Origin: Ascaris suum
Taxonomy: Eukaryota; Nematoda; Chromadorea; Rhabditida; Ascarididae
Direction of reading: 5' to 3'
DNA: 64,000 bases
Assembly (NCBI GenBank): GCA_013433145.1
Contig: CM024169.1
Span: forward strand, 14,020,817-14,084,816
The position numbers and the translations under genes were made by a program. A model generated the notes under the pieces. That model made no database searches and was not told where the DNA came from. It was given only the letters and a program-made list of their open reading frames with translations. Below, in pieces: positions 51,301-63,330 of this stretch. The stretch's first letter is position 1. Every line of letters begins with the position of its first letter.

Positions 51301-54300
51301 CTCAGTTGCTGTAGATAATGCTGGAGGTCTTGGGGGCAAACAGATCCATGCATAGGTTTCGCATATTTCTCTCATTCTTGTTCGATCTGTTGTGAGTCTC
51401 CCATTACGACCTTTCAGAGAACACTGTAATCTTGTTCTCATTCTGAAGTTCTCTCTCCATCTTTTTCAAGTTTCTGCGGTTCTTTATATTTCTCTCAGCG
51501 TCGGTCCCTTGTATTCGTCACACTCCACTTGCAGTTTTCCCTGCATCTCCTCACCTAGCGTCTTATGATCGCCTCCAGATGTTTTTCTTGCGTTATCGTT
51601 TAGGCTCAGAGAGTCATCAAGCGTTTTGCGTCTTCTCGGGTCCTCCCTGCCGGTGTTAAGGGATCAGATTGCTTGAGCGATCAACCGCTTTTTCATTGTT
51701 ATTCACTTGCGCATGGTTCAAGGTAACATCATCCGGACCCCGCTAGTCCATTGCCTCTTATGGTGATTTGGAAGCAACCATTCATTGTATGAAACGGTTA
51801 CTGATCGCGAATGTCGTTAACTGGGGTCCTGTGATTTTCGGAACTCCGATGCCGTAGTTTCCAACAGAGCTGTCAGCAGCGTGAACCCTGAAACGACCTT
51901 CGCATTAGAATCGCCTTGAACAATCGAATACGTTGTTCTGGACCTCATAGCATTCTCCATCTCTTCGTAGGTAGAATTCTTCGATATTGGCCTTATCTGC
52001 TTCCAAGGAAAGTTTTCCATTCTCCAGCTGCGCATATACCTGAACGATTTTCAAAGTGCGTCTCTTATCAGGCTGTAGTACTAACTCTGTAACTCAAAAT
52101 ATTATGAAATCCCAATTTCTAATCATATGCACAGCATACTTTAAGGCCACCTCCTCTCGTTCCTAAACGGTTCTGGAAAGCCTTAGCGGGGAAGGCTTGG
52201 TCGCCTTTCTGCCACCTCGTTATGAGCCCTGCACCATACGCGCCGTCAAGTATCACAGATGAAACCAATAACGTCAGTTTTTTTGACGTGATTTCAAGCT
52301 ACGCGTCGACTCAAAAATCACTCGACAGACTTCTGTTATTATGCGAAGCGACGAAGATATCCGCAACCAAATCGTGACCCGTTACTGGTTTAACATCCAG
52401 TCCAACAGTCAAAAGCTAAAAATCCTTCTGTTTATTTCTACTGGACTTCTTAGCGATTGAGGTTTGGGGTAGTAACGTCCAGGTTACCAGCCCTCATGCC
52501 TCCATCGCCTCGGTTTGTCTTTTTTCGATGAAATTAGTGATCTCTATTTGCAACTCTTATGCCTACTTCAGGTGGCAGCTTGACTGCGGCACAAGGCACA
52601 CTCGAGTACCGTGGTCGATTGGCGACGCTGGGTCTTACTTTGGCTAATCCTGATATAATCGGTGATAGCGGCGTTATCGTTGGCCAGTTCCTACGACGCC
52701 TAACTTCTCGGTGGGATATTGGCGCCGAATTCGCCTGCCAGTACGGAAAGCAGATTCCGGGATCGCAGATTACAGTGCTCAGTTATGCAGCCAGGTATGT
52801 TCGTTTTATAGTTGCTTAACGCTGTAATATCGTATTTCTGTAGAATTTTCATTTTATAACGTTTCCGACCTTTTTATAACCGAGTGAACGAAGGGTTGCT
52901 TTGTGCAACGGAATATCCTCAACTTCCTTTTTTGAAACAGTCGGTTTAGTCACACGTAATAGTGAGGATTGCTACCTGCTCGAGGTTTAGATTTCGCGCT
53001 GCACTTAGTAGCGGTTATTAGTGTTATTTTATTCCTGTGGAGATGATATGCGTTGTATGCGGCGCGGTTTCTGTACGCGTTGATATAGTCGATCTGTGCA
53101 CTTCGCATCGAGATCAGGAAAGCTGGACTACATATTGCATATCGTATCAGTGTTAACACTTGCGGTCATTGATGCCAAGCTTGCCTGAGATAGCAGGATC
53201 CAGTTTATGAGCTTATCTCCTCGGAGTTGGATTTTACTCGAGTTCACAAGCGATGCTGAAAAACGTGAAAAGGCAGGAAGAAAAGTTGGGAATATCGAAG
53301 AGAAAAACAGAATTGTTTAGACACTGAGGCTGGTGGTTGATTCCCATTTGAAGGCTAAAGTGGAAAGCAATTTCGATTCGGAAGTTGGATTTGAAGGTTA
53401 TTTTGCCCGTCTCGAAAATAGTCCCCTACTTGGCCTGCCCCTTTTAAAAATCCGGGAGGATTTCTTTTTGTTTTGCTACGAGCGGACGGCGAGCTACGGT
53501 TCCTTGAAGTCTCGGGACTCGTCCTCCTGTCCCTCTCTCATCCTTTTTCTATGGTCAGCTGGGTAGCAGTCGCAGCCGACTCCACTTGCTTGGGAAGGAG
53601 GGGGAGGAAGGAATGAAGCTGATAACCAGGCTCGTGTATAATTGCTTCCCCATCCGTAAGGAAAGGAAATGGATCTATGAATGCAAAGTTCATGGGCTGC
53701 CATTTCTCTTGCACGGTCCCACGGTCCGCTCCCAGTCGCTCCTCGTTCTTAACACTGGACTCAATCCGCAGAGTTCTTCTTCTACACCGAAGCCTGCAGG
53801 CACATATTGGCAGAAGCCTCTATTGAATGCCTTTATAACCTGCTTGCGATGGAATACTACGATATGCTTTAAGATACAACGGAGATAACTTCACTGCATC
53901 GGGGACGATGGGGAACACCGGTGTGCAGCTGTGTTATCACCATAAACAGGTTGAGAACCTCTCATTTGGCATTGAATTCGCCAGTAATTTCCGTACTCGT
54001 GAGGCGCTCACCACGTTCGCCTATCAGGTATGGTTGTGAAGGAATGCTGAGCATGGGCTGAGAAGTTCCCAGTCGGTGCTTTTACCGCAAATCTTAGATA
54101 GAGTGGTTGATGTGGTTGCTTTGGTGCACAAGATATGCTTTCAGTCCCGCCGTTGACAGTCATTGGAATAAACGGCTAATCATTTCGTAATGCGAGATGC
54201 TCCATTATGACCTCTCAAAGCTATTATATGTAGGTTTTTTTCTTATTTTGAAATGCATGAGGTGAGGTAATGGAATATGAAGGTGGACCTAATCCGCTTC

Positions 54301-55039
54301 TTTGCACATCACATACAAACCTCTGGATTCAGACAAAAGCTATGAAAAATGTGCAGAAATGAAAAATGGAGAAGGACCTGAAAATTAAACAGCTGCAAGG
54401 TTTTAGTGGAGTTACATCTTTATTACGATGGTTGTGGAGTTACCTCGCATCTTTATAAACGGACCATTGAGCTAATAATGAAGCCTTTCCTTTTTTTATT
54501 ATTCCTTTCCTCCACATATACACTCGACATAAGAAGTCCGTGCTATCGACATTTGATCCTCGTTTCGCCGTTGTAGTCAAGTTTTTCTTCTATATCTATT
54601 TGAAGCCGCTGAGATGTAGTAAGTATACATTTAGCAGTTCAGCTTCAAGAGGGGAGACGCCGCTTCAGAGTCTTTACTCACAACTCTCGTGACTCCAACG
54701 TAGGCGGCAAGCCTATGTTCAGTAAAGAGTTACTGTTTACAGTGAACTTAAAGCTTCACTATCTTCCGCACATCATATATGTTCAGGAAGGAGTGGGTCA
54801 GGGAAGGAGCGTGTTCTGGATCAGTGACAGTTTTTATGAGGTAATGGAAAAGTACTTTTCAGGCAGAGTTGCCAGAGGAAGGCGTAACGATGCGTGCATC
54901 TATCGATACAAACTGGACGGTGGGAGGGGTTTTCGAAAAGAAGCTTAGCGTAAACTTGCCCTTCACATTGGCGATCTCTGGCTTGCTTAATCACATCAAG
55001 GCTCAAGGCAAGTTTGGTATCGGTCTTATCATTGGATAA
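45350..55039 (+). CDS. tomm-40: TOM40, mitochondrial import channel, complete, 5 exons
   Basis: Outer-membrane beta-barrel pore of the TOM complex, through which nuclear-encoded proteins enter mitochondria. Exons: 45350-45535, 48515-48713, 52572-52794, 53874-54027 and 54863-55039; all phases match, giving 312 residues. Exon 1 starts at ATG, nine bases after a TTTCAG acceptor that could be a cis- or trans-splice site. It encodes a variable N-terminus, then NNPGTYSDIHRKCRDVFPMC and GLSSHFQ. Later landmarks: TGYRFGATYVG, FPVLLGDTDVTGNTSATFLH, LEYRGRLATLGLTLANPDII, VGQFLRRLTSRWDIGAEFAC, CYHHKQVENLSFGIEFASN, and EGVTMRASIDTNWTVGGVFE. The last strand KFGIGLIIG fits the C-terminal beta-signal used by the sorting machinery. 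Length is close to C. elegans TOMM-40. Introns are 2979, 3858, 1079 and 835 nt. Intron 2 contains a dead LINE in antisense orientation. Confidence 0.97.
49421..49441 (+). repeat. G17 tract
   Basis: An uninterrupted run of 17 G followed by AGGG, in tomm-40 intron 2. It is the longest of several G/C tracts in the window and could fold into a quadruplex. Confidence 0.95.
50640..52060 (-). mobile_element. RTE-like LINE remnant with internal deletion
   Basis: Antisense in tomm-40 intron 2. Reading down the minus strand, the endonuclease motif decays from GDFNAK to YSIVQGDSNAKV (about 51900). The linker region includes KGRNGRLTTDRTRMREICE (about 51420-51360). The element then jumps straight to the segment after the polymerase domain: EVTGCTYLGRQLEPNSY and LLQTMLPACETWSTR (51200-51000), then LRNEEPLHKIGVKDVV (about 50930). 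The catalytic reverse transcriptase core that should lie between the linker and the TYLGRQL segment is missing. Several frameshifts and stops are present. The family identity rests on the order of these segments, which matches nematode endonuclease/reverse transcriptase ORFs. Confidence 0.78.
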
Positions 55040-58000
55040 TTGTGCGTACTTGGCTGTTTCGCGGCTATTTTCTTCGTCTGTTGGTTCTTGCTGTTTACAT
55101 TTATTGCTGTTGTCGTTTTGTTTGTGTTTATTGCCTTTCGTGGATATTTATGTGGTATTCGACATGCATTAGGGCATTTAGAAAGTGGATAAGGAGGGAG
55201 CACAGTTTTACTTCCAACCGGTTTCCTGAATTTGGGCATTTGAGGGATCTCACTTTGGCCAAACAGCTTATCCGCCATCCTTCTTTCTTGGTAGCGTATC
55301 GAGGCGACCAGTTTTTATTGCGTGGCATCCGAAGTCCACAAGGCTGCGACCGCAAGCGTTTATTAGGGGTCGTCGTTCATTTTAATATCTGACCCATCCT
55401 CGGTGAGAATGATTGAGAGTTGAGTATAGTGCTGTTTGTGAACATGAGTGGAATTGCAGCGAGTTTCTTTGTAGGTTTTGATTTCACTGCTATAAAAGAA
55501 GGATGCCTTGGTTCCATACAGGTTCTTGTTTTAATACGAAGCTCATTCCAGTCCTTGCAAGAATTCTTGAGGCTTTGGAAGTTTTGTCAGACTCCTCTAC
55601 GAAGCGTCTTGAAGTTCAGTAGCAGGAATTGGATTCAGTGGTGACTTGTAAAGGAAATTTTTCGAGTCCCTGACCCAGGCTTCCTTGCCCATCTGTGAAT
55701 TCTGATATAAGAGAGACCAATAAGTGAATAATGGCCCAAACGGTTCCTTCTTTTGGATTTTCAACCTAATCTTAGTGAAGTGTATGTTGTTCATTTTCAT
55801 CATTTGAGAGCTTACAGCTTCATACGAGATGTTTGTTGGGATATATGATTTCTTATAATTGACATATTTAGTCCATCACTCCATGTGAGGGAAACGCCTT
55901 TGAGGTGTCCCTTTTGATCGTTCACATTGAACAGCTCAGGCGAAAGTCTGCAAAGGACGATTTCATTTGCTAAGAAGGGGCAATAACGTATTCTAGCAGA
56001 AGTGTTATGCGGGAATCACTTTGAAGCTAAGACTGAAAAGCGACAAATAGTCGATTCGTTTCTTCTTTGATTCTACAAATAAGTCTTTGATGTTATTTTT
56101 CTCTGGACATTCTATTTTGTCTCGTCTTTCCTAAACACTCTGGTTCCCAATCAGCCGTACAGGAATCACCTTCTGTGGTCCCTATGCATTTCAGCCAGGT
56201 GTTGTTCATTTTTGAGTGTAATTTTTATGTATGTAATCAAGGCCTCGTACGTGCCAGCGATTATGTTATATTATATCATTGGTTACGTTGCGAGGACGGT
56301 GTTTATACATGGCTGTTGCTCTAGGATGTTTCTCAGTTGCTGTGTTGTTGACACCTACGCGCATTCTCTTAATGTTTGCAAAAGTGCACTATGAAGGCGC
56401 CGGGCTCATCTGCTTTTTCGTCCTTTATTTCCAGTTAGTAGGTACCAGAAGTTCAAAAGATCAGGTCTGGTGGATGCACTTTACATCATAGGTGAACTTG
56501 CAAACGATGAAAATATCACAAAAATTGAAAATCAGTTGATATTTGCAGTGCGCTGCCATAGTGCGATAAGAGATTTTGAGTTGAAATTGAGTGTGACCGA
56601 TTACTCGCATAGAAGAGGAAACGGCTTATACTTGCCTCTTTGGCAAGCACCCTCACGTGTTTATAGCTCTCTGCATATAAAGGGTGCGATGGTTGATATC
56701 ATACAAGATATTTAACTGGTTGACATAGTGGGCGGATGGTGTATTTTTATGTTTTCTTGCAAGTCGCGATTTACTCCAGTAAAGCGTATTATCAAGAGCT
56801 TTAGTAATTTTGGAACAGATCTGAGTCCTTTTCCGGTATTCCAAGCGGTGGAATGCAGCAGCGACTTGTTTCGCAAATATTTCTTTGATCTCCACTGAAT
56901 GTGTTGGTTAAGATGATGTTGCGTAATTATTGCATCCTCTTTCATCTTTTATGACTGGTGGCAAAGGGATCCGAACTCGTTTGCGTTCTTCAATATATAA
57001 AGAACGATAGATGAGTGTCATAGGACGCCTTAAGGAGGTGAACTGCTGATGCAGTTACTTTTCTCGTATTTGCCGTAATTATTACAAAAGAAAACGATGC
57101 GAATAAAATAGCGACTAGAATGGAGAAAAATTAGTTCACCTGGACGCGTAAAGACGCACTTCTAATTTCTTTTTTTGATTAATATATGAAACGTAAGGTT
57201 TTGGTGTAATACCGTTATGTTGGTGATGAAACAAGAAGATGGGGTGATTGAAATTCTTCCGAATTTGCGAACGCCTTGTTCTTCGCCACACTGACTGCCA
57301 ATTTCTTTGAGTATAAGAAACAATATAAGGCTCACACATACTGTGACCCCGAAATCACCCTCCCACAGTTGTTCTGCAGAACGTCAGTTTTTAAGAGAAC
57401 CCGGTTCATGTGCCGGCCGCGTGGCAAATGCAGGAGCTGCCAGAGCTCCATGAAGCGACGTTTGCGACAGTTGCGTTGGATGTCGAAATAGCAGCGGGAC
57501 AAATCTAAGGTACTCTCCTTGCCAGAGTACCTGTAAGTGTTGAATGCCGTTGCCAGGAAAGTCGAGATCGATGTGCAAATGAGGACACGTATATGAGGTA
57601 GATCGCTCATAGCAAAGGTCTGTATGTGATGGCCAAGCCGTAGTGTCGGCTTACATGAGGGATAAATCTCCTAGCCGGCAACTTTATGCTATGTTGCGAA
57701 GGACACCGACCGACTGTTCACATTTTCGCGAATATACTGCTTGAAGGTGCGAAAATAGGTTAGGAAGACAGAAGAATTTGTTGGGCTCATTGGTAGGCGC
57801 ATGTGGATGGTGCGTTTTGAACTGTAGTACTCGGCACATCGGGCGAACTTCGAAACGTTGATAAATAGTCGAGAAAGAATGGCATGATACTGGTAAAAAC
57901 TTTTTCTTACTAATGAATGGCGCAAAAAAATTTGGATGTTCTGAACAAGTCTCGAAAATTCGAGCTTTCAATACGAAGCATTTCTTTAGGGTTTGAAAGC

Positions 58001-58236
58001 TAGTGGACAATTTCCCGGCGAAGATGACAAAAGATAGCCAAAAATTTTTTGCTAAAAGAGGCGAAGCTTCGACAATTTTTCTGCACGAGTAATGGTAGAG
58101 CTTGTGAAACTTTTCAGGGCCGCTCACGCAAAACAAAAACTCTAGGGCGGTTGATGCGGACTCAAAAATTTATTGGGTGAGTGCAGGCGAGAAAACTTGT
58201 AACTAGGTAGAGTAAAGCGAGCTAACAATTTTGCAG
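55040..58236. other. tomm-40 downstream region, no gene assigned
   Basis: Open frames at 55042-55392 (+), 56470-56715 (+) and 57332-57610 (-) were considered; none shows a known motif or paired splice sites. The sequence near 57400-57500 is locally GC-rich with a Cys-rich plus frame (FMCRPRGKCRSCQSSMKRR), possibly part of an element. A 150-codon minus frame at 57684-58136 is about what chance gives in this composition. Confidence 0.3.
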
Positions 58237-58399
58237 TCCTAGCAACCGATGTGAGCTGCTACAATTATGCTGAGGTGAGTGATATCAATCTTTTATGAGG
58301 CGATCAGCAAAGCAATAGACAATCTTCGGGCACAAGTGAGCGAAGAGACACAGTTTTCGGGAGTAGCGAGGGAGCGCGAAAAATTATTGCCCATAGGAG

Positions 58400-59190
58400 C
58401 AGTGTCAGGCGAAAGTGTAGCAGTCAACAGCCATTAATATAAAATAATTATATGGCCCGCTGATGTCACAAGCGAACACGGAGTGATCATAACTGTGATG
58501 CATTGAATACAGTGCCAGAGAGTGCAATTCACAGCGTTCCAAATCTGAGATGGGGGGAGGGGTTGGGGGGGGGGAATTGAAATATCGAAGACAGCTTGTG
58601 GTCCCATCTGCACATTCTACACCAACTGTCAAGTATGTAATCACTCACTAAACGCATCAATGTCACGTATCCACGTATGTAAATCGATCGCAGTATAATG
58701 AAGAAGGCACCAAATTTTCGGATCATTTGTGAATAGTTTGCACTCGTTGGACAATTTCTCGGAGAGATCACTGACTCGAAATGTGACCATCAAACGTCCG
58801 AGAAAGACTCGCTGAAGCACTCCATTCATTGCATTCAAACATTCAGAGAAAAACCTCCCACCTTATTTCTGAATGATGTCTTGAGAAAAAACGACTTGAA
58901 CTATTTGAGAAGTGCTCCGGATATACCACAAGCTTGGAGCGTTTATAAAACTTTACATCGAGAGCCATAGCATTATCATCATAAACACATCCTTTTGCCT
59001 GATGCTGTCTTCTAGTCGTACGCATGCAACTAAATGAGGCACTATCGGCCGTCTTGGTAGGAAACCTTGCTGTGCTGAGTTTATTAGATTTTCTCGAAGC
59101 TTATACTGAAAGGCCCCATGCTGTTTAATTATTCCTATTAATTTGCACAATAAATCGTCGTTATGAGTTTAAGTATTGGACACAACACTA
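58400..59190 (-). mobile_element. CR1/jockey-like reverse transcriptase remnant
   Basis: Minus-strand pieces in the correct order for a non-LTR reverse transcriptase of the CR1/jockey type. KLRENLINSAQQGFLPRRPI comes first (about 59100; family form QHGF..RRS), then scattered helices. NGVLQRVFLGRLMVTFRVSD follows (family GVPQGSVLGPLLF.LYVND), then SNECKLFTNDPKIW (family CKLFADDLKIW, the catalytic box), then a tail reading DLHTWIRDIDAFSE. The catalytic Asp pair has decayed from ADD to TND. Frames shift between pieces, so it is inactive. A G-rich tract lies inside the element at 58552-58574. Confidence 0.72.
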
Positions 59191-60205
59191 AGCAACATGT
59201 TAGCTGCAGCAAAAATTGACCATTCTTTTGTTTCTCGTACTTCAAAGTGGTGAAGGAATTCAGTTCATTTTCAGAGGTGTTGTGGCCCGTCTGTCTCAGA
59301 GATAAGAAATGGAATTCACAAAAGTTATTATTCTTCAAATTTCCGTGGAACGCTTGTCTTATCGGAATTCCCACGACGACGCTCCTCTCCACGTCTCACC
59401 CTCTCCCTCTCAAAATCTGCGTGTCGCGCACTTCGGCGTTAATCATACAACTGTGATTATAACCATACTCTCACATATCCTTTCCGATCATCCCGTTACC
59501 TCGGATATAATTCGATGCGTGCATGAATATCAAGTATGAATGCTGAACGATCGATCATCCCCTTGATTCCGATCATTGATGTGTGCCTCGTGATTCTGAT
59601 AAAAATTGCTGTTTAAACTTACTGAACTGTTGAACAGCACTGATAGCCATCACTACTTACAGGGTTTGTTTCTATTCGCTCCCTGAAGCGTAGTCTTCGA
59701 GCTGCAAACTGCACGCATTTGAATTTGGCTCCTGCAACGAACGTTTGTCCTATGCACGTCATCATGCAAGGCGGTTTATGATTCAGTCAGGTTCGCGGTT
59801 TTTCATTGAAATGACTCATAGCTTGCACAAAGGCTGTGCGTGAGGCTTGCAATCATTCGTGTTTCTTTCTTTTCTCTTCCGTTAAGGGAATCTAGGCGAT
59901 CGAATTCCGGATATCTATTCCAGGGTGGCAAAGCCTGGAGACTAGATATCTGCTCGCAAGGTGAGGGAATGTTTCAGTGTTTCATATTTTGACGAGGGAT
60001 GGTGGTAATTTAATTAGATGTCAACACGTATATGTGCGAAATGGCCATGATGTTCAAAGATAGGCATGTGATGCAGCGTGCTGTTCTTATTGCATGAATC
60101 GTCTTCCTGCAAATGTTTTATCACCAGTGCTTTTCCTCCGTATGTGATAACCCTGCAAGTTTAAATTAAACTTGTTTATATATATTCAATACTGCCACCA
60201 TTCAG

Positions 60206-60355
60206 GCGGAAATAGGAGATCACATTAAAGTGAAACACCGTGCCCAGAGCATTAGTTACATGTCCCGCCCAAGACTAGAGAAGTTACATGTGCTCGCTAA
60301 AGCAACTAATGGCCGTTTGAAGTTCATGAATACGACAGCAACCATTGAGTTGTGA
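60206..60355 (+). CDS. probable terminal exon of an unrecognised gene
   Basis: After acceptor CCATTCAG a 49-codon frame reads AEIGDHIKVKHRAQSISYMS, then RPRLEKLHVLAKATNGRLKF, and ends NTTATIEL with TGA 60353-60355. Codons are coding-like. Nearby plus-strand candidates are 58237-58274 (LATDVSCYNYAE, between TTTTGCAG and GTGAGT), 59663-59742 (FVSIRSLKRSLRAANCTHLN, after TTACAG) and 59896-59960 (IEFRISIPGWQSLETRYLLA, before GTGAGG). The exon at 58237 fits this one in phase, and 59663 fits 59896, but the four do not form one chain, so an exon is missing or mis-set. Family unknown. Confidence 0.4.
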   Translation, partial: AEIGDHIKVKHRAQSISYMSRPRLEKLHVLAKATNGRLKFMNTTATIEL

Positions 60356-60965
60356 ACTGTACCAGGGATTTTAGGAATTCATCAGCAGAGAGAAAGATAA
60401 ATTTACGAGAAATGCATTAAATGTTCGTGTGTTGGGAAGAGCGAGGACGTGACTTCTCCAGATCTCTCCCTTACTGCGTCAATGAGTACAGCCATGTATG
60501 ACGCTACATGCGAGCATAAAGGAAGGGATATCGGTGCCCTGTGAAAGGGAAGTTGGCCGAGCAAAGAGAAGAAGGTGACATTTTCTGGCTTCAGTAAGAT
60601 ACTGGCACCTAGATCGATAAGATCCCATCTCAGTAACCGGGGGGAGGATAAACTAGCTTCACCGAAGGTAAAGCGGAGATTTCTATTCCCATTAGAATTT
60701 GCGGATTTCTTTTTTGCGTGAACTCAGTAGGTGATGAGTCGTTTTGGTGATAGAAGTAGAAAGGTTGATTTGTGAGAAAAGACGGTTGAAGTGGTATATC
60801 CAGTATATTCATCACAACGTAAAGAAGGCATGAGGTACTCACGAAGGTCGTCCTTTTAGAATTTTTAAACGTCGTTTTGGTCATTTTCTCTCCACTGAGA
60901 CCGATTGTTTATGTCAGAGCTCAAAAAGTGCACGATTTGTGCATTCGTTTTTTCTTTTTCTTCAG

Positions 60966-61050
60966 TCATATGCACGAATCCTTAGGCAGTAACTGTGTTG
61001 CAGAAGCATCGGCCATTCATACTACTGCTTCGGAATCTGTGAATTCGCAG
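60966..61050 (+). CDS. candidate orphan exon
   Basis: An 85-nt segment lies between a strong acceptor (TTTTTCTTCAG) and a donor (CAG then GTATAA). The only open frame reads HMHESLGSNCVAEASAIHTT, then ASESVNSQ, with an internal ATG. It starts after a two-base split codon and ends in phase 0. It could belong to the gene that starts at or before 63331, but I could not phase the two together. No family recognised. Confidence 0.28.
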
Positions 61051-62411
61051 GTATAACGGATTCTTCCTACCGTTAGAAAGAGGCGTTAGATTTATAAGTT
61101 CTCTATATTTGCCCGCGTATTTATAGGGGAGGGATATCCCGCCTTTCATTGCTCGCTTCTTACAATGACTAAACATGCATTCGATTTGCGTTTGGCCGGA
61201 GAATGTCATTTCTAAAAGCAAAGTTTGATGGAACTAGCTTAGGACATCCGAGGCGCCAAGTCAACTTCCCCACATTTTGAAACAAGAGAGGCTAGAGACG
61301 TTGTGCATCCTGTTGAAAATGAGGGTTCTTTAGGGTGTCTTCTGAAGAGCTCCTTCTCTGAAAAAAGGTCGCGTGCCTTGGCGCTCTAAAAATCCGGCTC
61401 TGACAACAATTAAAAAAGAACTCCTCGCAAACAAATAGCAAGTCGACATTTTTTCGATTGGAATGGGTTTTATGTGCTTTATGAATTTGCATTTTCCATG
61501 CTCGTTATGACAGTTTCATGTTGTGCTTATCTGTGTATGTGTCAGCGTACGCTTGTTCGCCTATTCACCAGTTTCAACACGAGAGCCACTGGAGGTAGAA
61601 CTATGAAATTCTCGCAGTGTGTTATACACTGTTAGTTAATTTTGCTACGCTTTGCTTCATTTTCGTGGATTGGCTTAAACACGAAGCCAAAAAGTTGCAC
61701 TTGCTTTGCACTCACAAGGTTTTCGTTTTCGACGAATTGAATCATTAAAGATGAACCTTTTGCCGGAAATTTCTTCGAATAATCGGATGAATTAAAATTA
61801 TCTAAACAGTAGAGTTTAAAGAGTAAAAATTGATTTAAAGGATTGGAAAAGGTTTGTTCGTCACCAGCCAAAAAAATACGAACAACGTCACCAAAAAACT
61901 TGAAAACACACAAAGATGAAGAATGATAACTCATTGGGTCGAAATGATAACTCAATGGGTCGGTAGCGTTTACTAAGAACTCGCGATTTGCAACTGCTGT
62001 TGAGGGTTTCTTACAATTCTTCAAGGTATCTGATTACTGTGTTTGAAAAGAAGTGTATGTGGGTAGCACATCTGAAGCCTTATGTCCTTGATCAGTGCGG
62101 TCGTAGATAAACTTGCTGACGATTAATGATTTCACTTGTTCTATTATTTGTAGGTGAGTTACGAAACTGTTCAATTAAGCGGGTGGAAGGCAAAACCGAT
62201 ATTATTCGGCACCATTTTACGCTTGTTTAGTTGAGCATTTATGTAACATATGTGCTTCGTAAGGGAAATATATTATTGTGCTTTTTGCCGCCCGTTTTTT
62301 AATGTTTGTGGGCAGCCTGTTGGTGCATCGAGCTGATATGTGTTAGCATATACCATCGCAACCCGTTTAGCGTGCTTTCCGAACTGTTCTTTTGCACATT
62401 CGCCTATCGTG

Positions 62412-62442
<31 letters not shown>

Positions 62443-62936
62443 TAACGTTCACTCCAGATCGTTTGAATTTAGTCGGATCAAAGTTCAAGGAAAGTGCTGC
62501 AGTTCGAGGGATCCTATATCGAAAAAATGACACGGAAAGGGAACGCACAGAATAGCAGCAATACGCGGTTCACGTATCGTGGAACTGAATTACTTTCCAA
62601 GTTGCATTGATATTGCTGCAGTTTTAAGAATAAGGATGTTTTTGAAGTCAAAGGAGAGTAGTGCGGCCGCTGGCAGTCATGCTGTGGCTGAGAGGATCGA
62701 CATTCATCCTTTGCTCGGCTTAGCAAGTCTTTTATCGTTTCAGATATGCGGCGCAGTAGCCTGCAGGAATGCTCACCAGTCATTTTATCATAGTAAATCA
62801 ACACAGTCATACGTGCTGTTGCTGCCATTACTGTTTTACCTCGACACACCAACATGAATACTCAAAAAACGGATTCTCATCAGAGCTAATATGGGGGTTG
62901 TAATGGCATGTTATTGGTTTAATAATCGCCAGTAAC
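61051..62936. other. no gene assigned
   Basis: Contains a 130-codon minus frame (61632-62024) that is within chance expectation and includes a 21-bp direct duplication (ATGATAACTCAWTGGGTC twice, 61921-61961). A T28 run is at 62412-62439. A plus frame from ATG 62636 (MFLKSKESSAAAGSHAVAER) is coding-like and would end at a weak donor, GTCTTT, in a phase that fits the exon at 63331. Confidence 0.3.
62412..62439 (+). repeat. T28 homopolymer
   Basis: A run of 28 T. It could be the poly-A tail of an antisense retrotransposed copy, but I see no matching element or target-site duplication beside it. It is also a likely site of assembly length error. Confidence 0.95.
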
Positions 62937-63199
62937 GAATATCTGCCTGACGCTGGACTGATCGTCGATATCCATCTGGTACGGGACCGATCATGGATAT
63001 CTTTTATGTTGGGCTGATCGTCGACATCGATCTGATACTGAAGTGGTCATGTGTTTCTGTCTGATGCTCAGCTGGTCATGAATATCCATCGAGTGCCAGG
63101 CTAATCACGGCCATCCGTATGATGTGCACTAGTCCTGAATGTCTTTCTGATGCTTGGATGTTCTTCGTTATCTATCTTATGATAGGCTGATTATCGGTG
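62937..63199. repeat. degenerate 29-bp tandem repeat, about 9 copies
   Basis: Nine diverged units of 27-32 bases, roughly ATCYATCTGATGCTGGGCTG followed by ATCATCGAT. Recurring cores are CTGATCGTCGAT, CCGATCATGGAT, CTGATCGTCGAC, CTGGTCATGAAT and CTAATCACGGCC, each followed by ATC and then a TCTG/TATG block. It lies just upstream of the start of the gene at 63331, so it could sit in that gene's promoter or an upstream intron. Confidence 0.7.
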
Positions 63200-63330
63200 T
63201 GTGTCTAGTGTGGGCGTTTTGGTGACGATGTTTCCGTGAATGCTAATTGCACGTACAGCATTGAATTCGTCCGCGTTGTTTCTTGTTGCAAGTGCTTAAT
63301 TCCCCGTTTACCGTTTGGATTGTAGAAAAG

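Noticed and set aside
53586..53888. 100-codon plus frame before tomm-40 exon 4
   Set aside because: It ends inside exon 4 in the wrong frame and has no family match; it is intronic.
57684..58136. 150-codon minus-strand frame
   Set aside because: With this base composition roughly one frame of this length is expected by chance. It has no splice context and no motif, though a repeat origin is possible.
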